Below, one piece after another: positions 33,141 through 45,631 of a stretch of DNA of 64,000 nt. A model generated the notes under the pieces. That model had not been told where the DNA came from and did no database searches. It was given only the letters and a program-made list of their open reading frames with translations. This stretch comes from Leptidea sinapis. Lineage: Eukaryota; Arthropoda; Insecta; Lepidoptera; Pieridae. The position numbers were made by a program, and so were the translations under genes. Position 1 is the stretch's first letter; every line of letters begins with the position of its first letter. The DNA is taken from positions 14,557,001-14,621,000 of the forward strand of contig NC_066312.1 in the NCBI RefSeq assembly GCF_905404315.1, read 5' to 3'.

Positions 33141-33289
33141 TTTTTTATGGAAAAAGAGGTCAAACGAGCGTACGGGTCACCTGGTGTTAAGTGATTACCG
33201 CCGCCCACATTCTCTTGCAACAGCAGAGGAATCACAGGAGGGTTGCCGGCCTTTAAGTTCTCTCGTTTATCATCCTCTTCCATAAAAAA
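33141..33289. mobile_element. Foldback element built from LINE family B 3' ends
   Basis: Left end TTTTTTATGGAAAAAGAGGT and right end CATCCTCTTCCATAAAAAA are both copies of the family B terminus in opposite orientations. About 115 bases of family B tail on the minus strand lie between them. The result is a 149-bp unit with about 25-bp inverted ends. Confidence 0.5.
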
Positions 33290-33294
33290 TATTG

Positions 33295-33818
33295 ACCCTT
33301 TTACAAGAGTATTTAAGAAGACTATAGTATTCCACCTTATATGATGGTATATGGCTATTCATCATGAGCATATTCTACTTGTTTTTCTAATAGGTAATCT
33401 CTGCACCCAAAGAGATTAATTACCCTTGATAAAAACACAAATTATTAGATTAAACACTCAAACACTGTTTTTTATTATTATAACAAATAACAATTCATTC
33501 AGAATAGATAAGTAACTTGCATGTTATCATTGCTCTTGATGTTTATATAACCTTATCGCTGGAGGTTCTTTCCTGGTAATTTAATATTTTCTCGTCCATT
33601 AGTTTATTTCAAACTCTTTTCATAAAACGTAATAGAATGCTCATGCTTCAGGATTATTTTCTTTTTATTACTCTAGAAATGTATTAGGAATATAAGATAT
33701 TGTGAAAATATCTAATCTTACACCAGCTTTTAATTTTTTGCAGTTACGTACTCCTAATAGAAAATAGCATCGTGTTTTTGATGAGCTGTACGTTTGTCTG
33801 TCAAATTCATTTTTTCAG
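33295..33818. other. No gene seen
   Basis: AT-rich sequence without supported features. Confidence 0.5.
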
Positions 33819-33821
33819 TAT

Positions 33822-34128
33822 TACATTTTTTATGACAATAAGGGATAAGACGAGCAGGACGTTCAGCTGATGGTAGTTGTAACGCCCTGCCCGTTACAAT
33901 CCAGCGCCGCTCAGGATTCTTGAAAAATCCAAAACTTATGAGGGGCACTACAACTGCGCTCGTCACCTTGAGACATACGGTGTTAAGTCACGTTTGCCCA
34001 GCACTAGCTACGGCGCCCTTCAGACCGAAATACAGTAATACTCACACATTACTGCTTCACGACAGCATGCAGCATGGTACTCATTATCCAGCCGGCATCC
34101 TTTGCAAAGGAGCCTCTCACTGGTAAGA
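33822..34128 (-). repeat. Repeat A, near full-length copy
   Basis: Plus strand: TTTTTTATGACAATAAGGGA, GAGCAGGACGTTCAGCTGAT, CTCGTCACCTTGAGACATAC, CACATTACTGCTTCACGACA and GCATCCTTTGCAAAGGAGCC, ending CTCACTGGT. One of the most complete copies here, useful as a reference for the others. Confidence 0.75.
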
Positions 34129-34129
34129 T

Positions 34130-34770
34130 TATGAGTTAAGAATAATAATTATGAGTAAAGAATCAATATTAAATAAACATAAAATACTAACAGCGGCAAC
34201 TTTGCAGGGGAGGGCTCATTCGATTTGGAAGGACGTCAAGAAAAATGTAGCGAAAGTAGTAAATGTATTAGCACATATAAATTAATAGCACATAGCACTT
34301 AATTGTAAATTGCTGTAATTAACTAGGTGATATAGATTGAAAGGACTTTTGCAAATAGTTAAAAATCAAACAAAGAACTTTGCAATATATTTTTAGACCG
34401 ACTAAAGTCGTCATTCACTTTTGTTAATATAACCCTTTTACGTATTACATTGTTGAAATTGACTATTCTTTTAGAACAACGCTAAATTACGACCTAAGTC
34501 ATAGTCCTTTGTGAATATGTAATGCATTCGTTGCTGAGGCTATTGAGGTCACGTATATATTTTGTTCAGAGCTTCTGATATTAACATGCTAAATTTTCTT
34601 GTCTTCAATATTATTTTTGCAAATATTTATTCTGAGTGTGGGTTATGAAGTATCCTATAGAAAGTTTCAAAACATCCACGTAAAGAATTGTGCTTTTAAA
34701 GTACCTGAACACTTTTAATAATGCTTTTCGCTTTAAAATAAAATCGTTTATTTATTCTAAAAAGCATTAG
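34130..34770. other. No gene seen
   Basis: AT-rich sequence without supported features. Confidence 0.5.
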
Positions 34771-34774
34771 AAAA

Positions 34775-35090
34775 AGGCATAAAAGGGATTTATTTCTGAA
34801 AATTGATTCGTTTATAATTCATTTTGATGTCATTTCTAATATACTAGATACTACTACCGCTTCGGAAACGAATGGCGCTCTGAGATAGAAGAAGCGGCGC
34901 AAGAAACTCTCCGATCATTCTTTTTTTGCACTCTTTTTAATGAAAATATACAATATTGTACTGTCATTGCTATTGCTATAAAATAATCATAATCTAGTCC
35001 CAGGCTGTCGGATCACTTAGATATTCACCTGTGGGAGTAGTGGGATTTACGACAGAGCCATTTTTTAATAAAACAAACACATGGAATCCT
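34775..35090 (-). mobile_element. LINE family C 3' end
   Basis: On the minus strand: AAATGGCTCTGTCGTAAATC, GGAGAGTTTCTTGCGCCGCT and CGAAGCGGTAGTAGTATCTA, ending TTAGAAATGACATC and an A/T-rich tail. The same sequence follows the family C ORF2 end at 49720-50000, which identifies it as the 3' UTR. Confidence 0.65.
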
Positions 35091-35094
35091 CAAA

Positions 35095-35455
35095 CTGTCC
35101 TTATGATTAAAAAATATTGTAACGTACATATACATAAGTTATCTCCTGAGTAAGCATGAGAACGTAAATTAAAATATAAATGGTAATCATATTATAAATT
35201 CCTTTGTTATTGATGATATATTCGTACACTCCGAATACGTTCTACCGTTATTTATCAAATGGAATCCATTGAGTTAATCCAACTCTATGCTGGTTAGGTT
35301 TTGTAATGAAGAGCGATCGTTATTGTCTTTTATTGGGTAAGTTATTGGTCGCTACACTTGAAATTAATCTCTGCCTATCTATATTAAGAGAATGAAACTT
35401 GGTGTTTGGAGCAGTAACATATTGATATTGTTTTGTTAAGCAAAAGTGGAGCTGT
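35095..35455. other. No gene seen
   Basis: AT-rich sequence without supported features. Confidence 0.5.
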
Positions 35456-35459
35456 ACCA

Positions 35460-35762
35460 GAGGCTTCTTTGCACAGGATGCCGGCTAGATTATGGGTACC
35501 ACAACGGCGCCCATTTCTGCCGTGAAGCAGTAATGTGCAAACATCTCTGTGTTTCGGTCTGAAGGGCGCCGTAGATAGTGACATTACTGTGCAAATGAGA
35601 CTTAACATCTTATGTCTCAAGGTGACAAGCGCAATAGTAGTGCCGCTCAGAATTGTTGGTTTTTTCAAAAATCCTGAGCGGCACTGCATTGTTATGGGTA
35701 GGGCGTATCAATTATCATCAGTTGAACGTCCTGCTCGTCTCGTCTCTTATTATCATAAAATC
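35460..35762 (+). repeat. Repeat A, near full-length copy
   Basis: CTTTGCACAGGATGCCGGCT, ATTTCTGCCGTGAAGCAGTA, AAGGGCGCCGTAGATAGTGA and GAACGTCCTGCTCGTCTCGT, ending ATCATAAAA. Orientation is opposite to the copy at 33822-34128, and the pair lies about 1.3 kb apart. Confidence 0.75.
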
Positions 35763-35764
35763 AT

Positions 35765-36508
35765 AAAAATATAATAAATCTAAATGAAAACCCCTACAAA
35801 AGCCGTACACAAACTATAATTATATCATCCACGTAAACAAAAATCATCACAAAAAATTTCCCTTACATGAAAAGTACTAAAATATAAAGGCATAGTATAA
35901 AATATTATATTTTATTATAAACTATTAACCCGTGTTCCAATCAGTGGCTCTTAGGCTACCTATCATTCCAAGCTAACAAACGTTTTTCACGATATTTCAG
36001 TGTCTCAACAGGACGTGAAATGAATAACTTAATTATTTATATCTATCTAGGGATCTATTGTATAGTGTACAAGGCACGTGGCACCTTTCGTAGGCCTACC
36101 TATAGTTACATAAAAAAATATTTTATATATATTACAATAAAAAGCAACGAAATCTTATAGTTACCTGATGTAATCTAGAAAAATCCTACTGTAGTCTACA
36201 GAACAACCTACTGCAGACAATAACAAGTAGAAAAAAAACTCAAAAATATAAAATAAATTAATAAAGATTTAATTTAATACACCCCTTATAATAAACCTGA
36301 TATACCTATAATATTAATATAATAAATACTTCCTATTGATAGGTTTGAAGTCGACACTCTGCCCGCTTGTTTTGTTCTAGTTAATTTTAGTTAGGTCTAA
36401 TGTTATAACTTTATGTAGGAATTGTTTTATTTCGTATTATTAATGTCGTCTTGATTAAGTTTTTACTCCAGACGTGCAGTTCCCAAGCGCACAAACTTCG
36501 TGTATTTG
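35765..36508. other. No gene seen
   Basis: AT-rich sequence without supported features. Confidence 0.5.
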
Positions 36509-36512
36509 TCTA

Positions 36513-36673
36513 CTAGCCGACCTGGCAAACGTTGTTTTGCCATATAAATTATATATGTAAACCTTCCTTGAGCTTCAACGAATCTATTACGAAAGATTTC
36601 ATTGAGATCGGTCGAATAGCTTAGTAGTTATTAGGGAACATACAAACATACATTCTCTTTTATATATATAAGA
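36513..36673 (-). mobile_element. Short non-autonomous Helitron-like element
   Basis: On the minus strand the element starts TCTTATATATATAAAAG (36673) and ends GTTTGCCAGGTCGGCTAG (36513). The flanking bases are A on the 5' side and T on the 3' side, as Helitrons insert between A and T and carry TC...CTRR ends. Length 161 bp, no ORF. The core CGACCGATCTCAATGAAATC resembles the two elements at 62267-63015. Confidence 0.6.
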
Positions 36674-36679
36674 TAGATA

Positions 36680-39600
36680 AACTTATTCTTACGTCTATTT
36701 CAAGACCTTTTAGCTTTAAGAGTATAGACTCTTATTCGACGACATTAACTGAGTGCAAGTTGTGTAACTTCAATAATGACCTTTCAATTTTTTCGCAAGT
36801 GTGTAGATTTCTTTACAATATCTTGCTTTACCGTGAGTGTCGAATAAACATGCATATGAGTTTAATAATCAAAAACAAATTGGTACATAATTCAAATAAA
36901 ATATCGATATGCGGTGCTACTCGATACTCACTCTTATTCTTTTAATATTTGTGGTCATAAGACTATGCCACCGATCGCATCCGCCCCATGAAGTTTAGTA
37001 CCATATTGGATCTCAACCTTTAAGGTTGTTTTATAATAATAGTCTTAATAGACAATACAAACAAAATATTTTATTATATTTATTTGAATAAAAAAATATG
37101 AAGTGTTTAAGATTGACGTTCAGTGACCCATTAATATATTATATTCAATTTATTATAACATTATAACTTCTCATTAGCTTCATTTTTGAAGTTGTACTGT
37201 ACTTCATTAGGTGCGTTATGAAAAAACGATGAGAGTGAAATTTTAAGATGCGCGTGCATCATTGTAACATAAAAGTAACAGGTTAAAATTGGTTCCTAAA
37301 ATTTTCTCACGTTTGCGTGATTCGTTATTTTTTTGTTTCTTCGTCCATTATCGGGACAGGCAAAGGGTTCAAGCCCATACAGCCGTATTCGTTATCAAAT
37401 AATTAATTGTCAAAGCCATCTTTGCAACATTTTTGCACGAGGAATAAATCATTTTAATGCTTTTTGCTTCGTTAGGCAAAAGAAGTATAACTTCTTGCGT
37501 GCATACATAAGTCAACACACACTTTTTGTAACATTTACGGAGAACGTACTAAGTATTTGATATACTCGTATGTAAAGCATTACATTAGCCTTTAAAGTTC
37601 AGTGTGTATCTTACAAAGGTACTTATACGTATTAGAAACAATACTAGCTTAATTGAGACGACACAATTTGAGCATAATAGAGCAATGACTAACATAATCA
37701 ACAAACACGTAGGTATTTAATTAATAGTATCTACACGTGAATAAGTTCTAGAATTAATTTAAATCTATGAATGCAACCTTAGTTAATTTATACGTTTATA
37801 TCTACTGTGCTAAGCTTAAGCTAATACAGCCTAATTCAAAAGTCAAGTTCGCGGCTTATCGCACTCAGCTTAGTTTTAGGTAAGTAAAGTCTGAGCATGA
37901 TCTATGTACGCTCTTTAGATCTTAGCCGGAATTCACGTCACAAACTCCATACAATAACATAAAGAGAAAATAAGTATTAGCTCATTGAAGAAGAAGAATT
38001 GTCGTTTTCAGGCGGGCGACTCTTGTGGATTAACGCTCGATTGGAGAATCAAATTTAATGAAACGTGTATCATGTGTTGAAATATATCAAATAACTGAAA
38101 TAGATATATTTTTTCCTTAGAAATGAAGGAAATATTAACAATAAGAAAGATATTATATGTAGGTTCGACAATACAAAAAATGATTTTCAATAGTTTTGCT
38201 AAAATTGAGAATATAGAATTATATTATATTTTTCTATGTGTATTATCATATATATATAACTCTTTTATGTAATTATTATTATTAATATTTTCATTTATTA
38301 TTTGATACCAATTAACATTTACACGACGTTTTTTTACTTTACAGAACAATGTGTTAACACGAGTGTTTGAGGTTGAAAGGAGATTGATAATCATTGACAG
38401 AAAGACAGTTGAATATTAGACACAGATGAAAAAGTTAAAATAAACTGTATACTACACATTCAAAGGCACCGGCAAAGTGCCTTCATAGTGACTCGTGGGC
38501 TAAACCTAGGTCATTATTTTTTCTGTATGAGTGGAAATATTGTATGAATATTTCATAGGTGATTAAGCGGGCAGATTATTATATGATTTTATTTTTTTGT
38601 ATAGTCGTTTACGATTTATATAAAATTCTGTGTTTACAGTCTTTAATTACTTTTAAGGACTGCCAAATATATTTCAAGTAGCTGGCTGCTTTCAATTTCC
38701 AAAGTTGATAAAAATATTTTGCTTATAATAGTTCGCTAAAACTTCAATACTTTATTATTCCTTGTAGATTGTAGTATAAAGTCCTATGTATCAGTCGTGT
38801 GAAAAACCAATGCCTAAAAACTCGTAAGAACTGCAATTAATCTACCCTTGGTACCTTGGTTTGCTGCAACATTTAAAATGATGGGTGATCCTTCTCAGAA
38901 ACTCAGAAAGAAAAATAGATATCTGGGAGAGGACGGGTTTGAAAAACAAGATAAAATGCCTTCTAACATAGGTAAGGCTAGATCAATTTTACATCCTCTA
39001 AAACCCACCTAAGTAATTTTGAAATGTATTTAATATCAACTGATATTAACATCAAAAGTAGACAAAAGCTTAGATATTAGCTTAATCAAAAGTTTGATTT
39101 AAAATATACCGTTAGTCGAAATATCGACTCGAAATGAAACAAACCGAAGTCACATTTCAATTTGCTCTACCCATATTCTGTGTTTATCGAACAACAGTTT
39201 GATGAATATTTTAATGTAACATTCCTACAAAATATTTGGATCTGTTATTCGTTTTTTTTGTTTTATTACACATATTTAACATTCAATTAAACTCTTACTG
39301 CACTTATGTTCAGTTTGTTATAATTATTAGTAATATGAAAAATTATCTCTTTTTCGAGGATGTTCTTTTAAAAATTACTATAAAAGAAATAACATTTAAA
39401 TAGGTATAAATCAAATCTCAAAAGGAATATAGTCGATTTGAGTTCATAATGTCTAAACATGTACACATAATAATTTTGTTATATTGTTATTTGTTTGAGA
39501 TTTTATTAAGTATCGTTAATACAATATTTAACTTTAAAATAACATAAACTTCAAAACGTATAAAAATGTCACACTTAATATAAAAAAAATCCCAATTACC

Positions 39601-40880
39601 TACCTAGAAAATTTGATTTATATTTAATTGAATTCACCGGTAGAGTAGACGTTGGTGTAACTTGTTTATTTAATAAATTTTGGTATAACGATTCCATATA
39701 ATTTATTAGTTGATCAATAAAATCATAAATGATCTATTTACTTATTTCTTGGATAATTATAGGTCTAGGAGGAGTCAAAAATTTACCAAATTTCTTTTCA
39801 CTTCAAAAAAAGAACCATTACCTTGAGTCAATATTGTTTTTCCCACAATTATGTACTAACGTATTTTTTAACACTGCATAAAAATCTAAAAAATTTGAAA
39901 CTTCTAATCTCGTTCAACGGTAACAAATGACTTATAACTATTTCAAGAGAGATATACCTATTATAAAAAAAAATTACAACGTTGAATAGGAAAAAAATAA
40001 GAAATCAATGTACTTTTTCTCGAAAGTTCGTTCACATGACATCGGTTATGCCGAATTTATTGTACTTAACTGTCATTGTGAGTTGAAGTCACATAGGCAC
40101 TTAAGCGGAAGCATTTTGTGCATATAATCAACCGCTTCTGTATTATTACTACGAGATCTGTAGACACACGCGTAGAGGCGGACGTTCTCCTCGAGATCGA
40201 AATTAACTTTCAAATACAAGACTTGTTTCAAATTGAAAGTCAAGACGGATACGGTGCAACTTATACAATACTTAAGTAGAAATAAATGAACATTTAAATA
40301 CTTATTTTCTCAGTCTTTCCTCTTTACACAGACAGTATTTTCAAACCGGTTAGACCGTTCAACTCAGACATAATTCCTATCTTGGGCGGTTAAATCCCTC
40401 GCTTCCCTCAGGACTCTGCATAACACCATCGCTTCACTCGGAAGTTAACTATTGAGATATAGATTATTTTGCTTCGCTTAGGATCTCATAAGATGCTCAT
40501 GACGTCAACAACAATTATACTTATATATTAGTAGTTTGGTACCAACAGTTAGGGAGGGTTTGCCTTGTATTGGGAGTCAGATCATTCTTTTAAGTCTATT
40601 TATTACTATTATCATACTAGTATCTAAATATATATATAATTTATATATTATTAATAGTATTATATTTCAAGTAACTGAAAAGTACTGGACTTGCATAAAG
40701 CTGTAGATATTATAATAGTTAAAGTATGAAATTGTCGTTTTATTGTAATAGGTACTTAGAATTGACATGGAACCTTCATGGTTTCAGATTTTTTCACAAG
40801 GTACCTATGTAGTTCTTCTTTTAAAAAATGTGCAACATTTGATTATCGACTTTCGGTTATGTTTTTATTCAGTTTAGTTA
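36680..40880. other. Long stretch without recognisable genes or repeats
   Basis: About 4.2 kb of AT-rich sequence with only short chance ORFs. A short hairpin GGCACCGGCAAAGTGCC lies at 38466-38482, and a GC-richer patch lies at 40150-40200. This is the least repeat-rich part of the window by eye. Confidence 0.5.
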
Positions 40881-40886
40881 AAAAAG

Positions 40887-41850
40887 ATGGATACTTCGAA
40901 ATTTCGAGTGATTTTTGAATATGAGCTCCGACGCGGAACTAGTGAAAGGTGGCAGAAGCAGCTTGCAATATTAATGTTGGGTTTGAGAGGGTACTGCTAA
41001 TGAACACACCGTGTGATTTTGGTTTAAACGCTTTCGTGATGGAATGGATGAAGAATGAACCACGTGGAAGACTGGCCATACAGGTGAATAACAATCAATT
41101 AAAAGAGATGGTGGAAGCCGATCCAAGCGTAACTACCCAGGATTTAGTAGCAGGGTTTAACGTTGCCTTACCAACAATATTGACTCATTTGCATCAATTT
41201 AAAAATAATAAAAAAATATGAAAAATAGGTGCCCCATGATTTGACGGATCTGCAGAAAGAAACGCGTGTTAAAACTTGTGTTGCCTTGTTGAATCGAAAC
41301 AGAAATGAAGGAATATTGGATCGAATTGTGACATGCGATGAAAAGTGATTCTTTGCGATAACCGTAAGCGTAAACTGCAATGGCTGTCGCCAGGTCAAGC
41401 TTACAAATAAAAAGGTTATAGTAACTGTTTAGTGGTCTCAGCATGATGTTATCCACTATAGCTTTCTCCAATCTGGTCAAGCCATTACGGCCGATGTCTG
41501 CTGTGCCAAACTCCGAACAATGATAGCAAAACTAACAATGAAATAGCCCCGACTCATGAAACGATCTTTACCATTATTTCTCCATGATAATGCGAGACCT
41601 ACAGTTTTACTCTAAACCGTTTTTACTCTACATGAACATAATCCATACGTCAACTTTCGCATTCGCCAGTCCTTGCTCCAACAGACTACACCTTTTTTCA
41701 TGATTAGAACAATTTTCTTGATACAATTTTCTTCTCAGGAGGCAATACAAAATGCTTTCACACATTCTATCGAATCGAGATCACCACAGATCTATCACAA
41801 AGGCACAAATGAGGTACCTATTCGATGGCAGTAATTTATAGATAATAATG
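40887..41850 (+). pseudogene. Mariner transposase pseudogene
   Basis: The ATG at 40887 opens MDTSKFRVIFEYELRRGTS, the start of a mariner transposase. Frameshifts follow, then NEPRGRLAIQVNNNQLKEM, VEADPSVTTQDL and LNRNRNEGILDRIVTCDEK, which includes the first catalytic Asp region. The block PLFLHDNARP near 41576-41605 carries the second catalytic Asp; the third lies in a degraded LQQTTPFF-type region. Terminal inverted repeats were not located by eye. With several frameshifts and stops the gene is dead. The GRP motif between the DNA-binding helices reads GRL. Confidence 0.8.
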
Positions 41851-41854
41851 GTAA

Positions 41855-42545
41855 TATTTTTAACTGTTCGTCAAAGAAACCTTAAATAATTTCCAAAAAA
41901 AAGTATTTGCTTTACTAACAGCTCATTCAAATAAAATTTATCTTCGAGCATTAAAGGATTAGGAGACAAACGGAAGTTTAGATGCCTTCTAGCAACACTG
42001 TCGTTCTTCATCCTATTTATTAGTGTTAGTTTAGTGTATATATCCAAATATAGGAAAAATATATCGTTTTTTTTTTCATAAAATCCCAAGTGAAGTAGAT
42101 GCTAGTTCACTCATACCGACCGACAAACGCGCCCATCATACGGGTATCTGTCAATACTGTGGTTTAATTAACTCCACTTAATTACGTAGTAGTGATGTTA
42201 ATTATTGCATTGAGTGGACACATGAACGCGATAAATTTTAACGTTTCATTTATATCTCGGTGTTACTATACACTATACATATAACGTATAACATACACGT
42301 GTTCTAAGATGAACGGCATCGTAAATGATTTTTAAGGGCGAAGACGCGATGGTCACGTATGCACGGAATTTCGGGGCTAACAAATTCAAGCGGTATGGCC
42401 ACTTTGAATTGATTAAAATTCAGGCATAAATGGGTAATCCAGCAGACCATGTTGCTATTGTTAATTTTATTATTGAGTTATTGACTCAATAATCCTTAGT
42501 AATTACTTCATTAATATGTATGTCCGAAGATGATTCGGTGTTCGT
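41855..42545. other. No gene seen
   Basis: AT-rich sequence without supported features. Confidence 0.5.
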
Positions 42546-42551
42546 CTTAGC

Positions 42552-42746
42552 TTAGGTGTAATCGGCGTGTGGTGAAGGTGCGGGTGTAAGCGGGCGCAAC
42601 GCGAGCGACGAGATGTCAGTTAGGGAAGAACTATCGAGCGAGGCGGTTGGTCGTACGCGCATGCTGAGAACAAGTGACCGGCCTAGCCCCGTTATGTCCA
42701 TAATACATACAAATGTACCTATCTCCAAGATTATTTTACTGCACAT
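42552..42746 (-). CDS. GC-rich open segment, possible exon (weak)
   Basis: The minus strand is open and GC-rich here. After CACTTGTTCTCAG, a plausible acceptor ending at 42663, it reads MRVRPTASLDSSSLTDI, then SSLALRPLTPAPSPHADYT and a TAA stop. Composition and serine/proline richness resemble the two better host exons, but no donor follows, so it would have to be a terminal exon, and its phase does not match exon 57687-57866. It may be an alternative last exon or chance. Confidence 0.25.
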   Translation of the reverse strand: MCSKIILEIGTFVCIMDITGLGRSLVLSMRVRPTASLDSSSLTDISSLALRPLTPAPSPHADYT

Positions 42747-42884
42747 CGCTCTCTAACGTCATGTGACCCATATCTACCGCATATGTTCTACTTTCATTCT
42801 TCTTCTACCAAAGCCATCATTCGCTACCATAAGTAAGCTTTGGAATGAACACAAAATAAACCAATGGGATGGGCTTAAGGGCTT

Positions 42885-43088
42885 GTTTCAAACGTTATTG
42901 TGTTTCGGTTTAAAAGGTGCTGTAACTAGCAAAATTTATGTCTTAAAGTGACGAGCGCAATTGCAATACCGCTCAGTGTTATGAGTTCAAAGAAGAATCC
43001 CGAGTGGTACTGAATTATAATGTACAGGGTGTATCACTTACTATTAGGTGTCTTACTACTCTTGTTGTCTCGTCGTTGATTCCATAAA
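42885..43088 (+). repeat. Repeat A, degenerate copy
   Basis: TATTGTGTTTCGGTTTAAAA, GTGACGAGCGCAATTGCAAT and TGTTGTCTCGTCGTTGATTC, ending CATAAA. More diverged than the copies at 33.8 and 35.5 kb. Confidence 0.6.
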
Positions 43089-43094
43089 GTGGCT

Positions 43095-43265
43095 TTGTGG
43101 GGCAAGAAATTTCTTGCGAAATACACGGTTGCAGAATGCCAGACGTCCACGTGATGGAGGTGGTATTTTCAATTTTCACGTATGGTGGAGCAATTTGGCT
43201 TACTGAACAACTCCACTGAGAACCTCTTCTATTATATACAGTAGAATAATAATGATGCGGTGAAA
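43095..43265 (-). mobile_element. Diverged LINE family B-like ORF2 tail
   Basis: The minus strand reads VDVWHSATVYFARNFLPHKA, the same motif as the family B copy at 14.3 kb ([16 protein letters not shown]). The nucleotide sequence is quite different, so it is a distinct, older subfamily. Confidence 0.55.
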
Positions 43266-43269
43266 TAGA

Positions 43270-44245
43270 AAAAGCTGGTACTGAGGAGAGTCCAGAGGTG
43301 AGAGTACTCTATGTGAGACTAATGAAAGATAAACCAATTATCTGTGGTAATGCTCTTTATCCTAACGCAAGCTCTGCAATCTCTACATAGTGACTGTAGA
43401 GCTTGAATACCCATATAAAGCCAATGCCCATTTTTTTAACAGATTGATAATAATCAAGCGGTTATTATTATATTAAACCCAACGTTTCATGACCTTTAAA
43501 GAGCACGATTTCCGTGCGATTCTGATATGTGCTCCGCAGATTTCACAAAACATCGGGCTAGATAAAATATTAATAAAAATGTAACTTGTACGCAAAAACT
43601 TAATGTAAACACAGTTACAATTACACGCGTTTTAATCGTTTAAAATATTTTTTATTTGAATATTTAACACTGGCATCAAAAGAAAATATTAGGTCCCACC
43701 ATATTCATATGTAATAGAACGTTCCTTCGAAGTTTTTGATTCACAATCACAGAACTTGTTGTTATTTACGCACTAATTGAACATATTAAATCTAATTCGC
43801 TAACACTATTCTCATTTACTTTTCTACGGCTGTAACAACCAATAACATTTTCAAATCCATCAAGTTTCGCTGCAACCCATCCATTTCAATCACCTAAAAT
43901 ATTATTCCTGTCTCGTTTTATTTAGCTACCCTCAGATAATCTCTCTATCTATGCAAAAAATCTTATCATTTAATATGGGTTCTGTGTGACCCCGTTTGCT
44001 TATTTAGAGCATTCACTCCAAGGAGATAAAGTCAGCTTACCTTATTTTTAGTCTTAGCCAAAGAAATCTGAGACTCTCACACTGAGCACTGATAACTAAC
44101 TACGCATTCTTCCATTCGTCCTGAAAAAATTATCCCCATCCCTAGGCCTACCCTAGCCTAGCCAAGTATCATGACAGGTAATAATAAATAATAATAAACA
44201 CCTGCGGGCCTACCATGCGCTACCGGCCTCTGCTTCTCTGCATTC
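43270..44245. other. No gene seen; weak repeat G relative
   Basis: At 43480-43690 sequences complementary to repeat G occur (AACTTGTACGCAAAAACTTA, ACAATTACACGCGTTTTAAT). Otherwise AT-rich without supported genes. Confidence 0.4.
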
Positions 44246-44249
44246 CATA

Positions 44250-44540
44250 TAACAAAACAATATTCAAGAATGCTTCTATAGAAAACCTTTATGCAGTCAA
44301 AGTTAGAAAAGCTACTTGCGCAGAAGATGAAGCCAGATAAGCTGTTATATGATTTACTAACAATAGTGTCTAGTTGTTCTCCAAATATTAATTTTTCATC
44401 CAGAAGTACTCCTAAATCTTAGACTACGTGAATAATTTAGTAACTAAATTCTGTGGGAATCTATTTTCTCGTGAAAGAGACATAGAAACATTTTTTATGG
44501 TGAAACCTATGCGGTTACAATTTTCTGGGATCTTGTTGTA
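44250..44540 (-). mobile_element. LINE reverse transcriptase thumb remnant
   Basis: With a few frameshifts the minus strand reads DLGVLLDEKLIFGEQLDTI, VSKSYNSLSGFIF, FSNFDCIKVFYRSILEY and VIWNAE. This is the region just after the palm of a jockey-type reverse transcriptase, where DLGVxLD and LEYxxVIW are recognisable. It is an isolated scrap without the palm or the tail. Confidence 0.6.
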
Positions 44541-44544
44541 AAAG

Positions 44545-45628
44545 CATATACATCGCCCCACAAAAGTAACTCAACCGATTACTGAGCATATTAATATTAT
44601 GCTTTTTCCTAATATTGACTACTGATGTTGATTATACATAGATTATCATATTAAATTAACGTATTGTACGTGTTCACCCACTGCAGTAGATTTGTATAGA
44701 TGGCTCAAGCATTGAACAAAAGCGGCTTGCATAGGCTTATGTTGGACGCAATAGATTGGCTTATAGAATTTCGCTTACCATTTGCAGGCATACTGTCATT
44801 CACAGCTGTCAGTCATTCGACGTGTACAATCTCTAACAGCCATATTCTACAACAATGTAGTTTTTAAAATATTGGCATAGGCATTTAAGTGATATGCGTA
44901 TCCTATTTCATTCGGTTTTCAGGATTTTTATGCCCTAAACAAATATTGAAAAAATTTGATTAATTCACGTTGGGCATTTTTGGTAGAGGTCCTTATGGGT
45001 TCGCGTCACTGCCATGCTTATGAGTTGCACACACGATAAATAAATGATTTAAAAAATAAATATATATGATTTAGCGAGACACTTTTTAGATAGGTGGAAT
45101 CTCGTGAGTTTGTGTCACCGAAATGCTTATAGATATTTATTATTATATATATAAATATATTGTGCATTGTCGAAGTAATGTTTTTGTTTGATTAATATAT
45201 TATAGAAAATAAATTATAATAATTAATTTTCATTATTAATTTCACATTTAAAGTCACAAAATTCTAAGCTTTCACTTCTATCGGCAGTCTCCACCTGCCA
45301 TTGTTTTATTAGCTTATATACATTCCACGAGCTCTAAAATATAATTTATTCTTATAACAGCCCTTTATTTAGTCCAGTTGTGCGTAATGCACGACCCAGC
45401 TGAATTTATTATTAGGTGAGCATTATATATATGTTGTTACCTCAAAGGCAATGTGAAAACCGTTTTTCAGCAATTTATTTTGTGTCCGTCAACAAGTACG
45501 TCTACAGAGGGTCTCTATTAATTTGTTAGAAAAAAATTAACTTTTTCATATATTTATGGAATTAGGGCATAAGCCACGTAAAATGTTCTATTGGTAATCA
45601 TAGCCTTATCCAATGATACCATGATACT
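44545..45628. other. No gene seen
   Basis: AT-rich sequence without supported features. Confidence 0.5.
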
Positions 45629-45631
45629 GTC

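Noticed and set aside
44160..44210. AATAATAAATAATAATAAA as a second LINE triplet tail
   Set aside because: No LINE 3' UTR or AATAAA signal of the family precedes it in either orientation.
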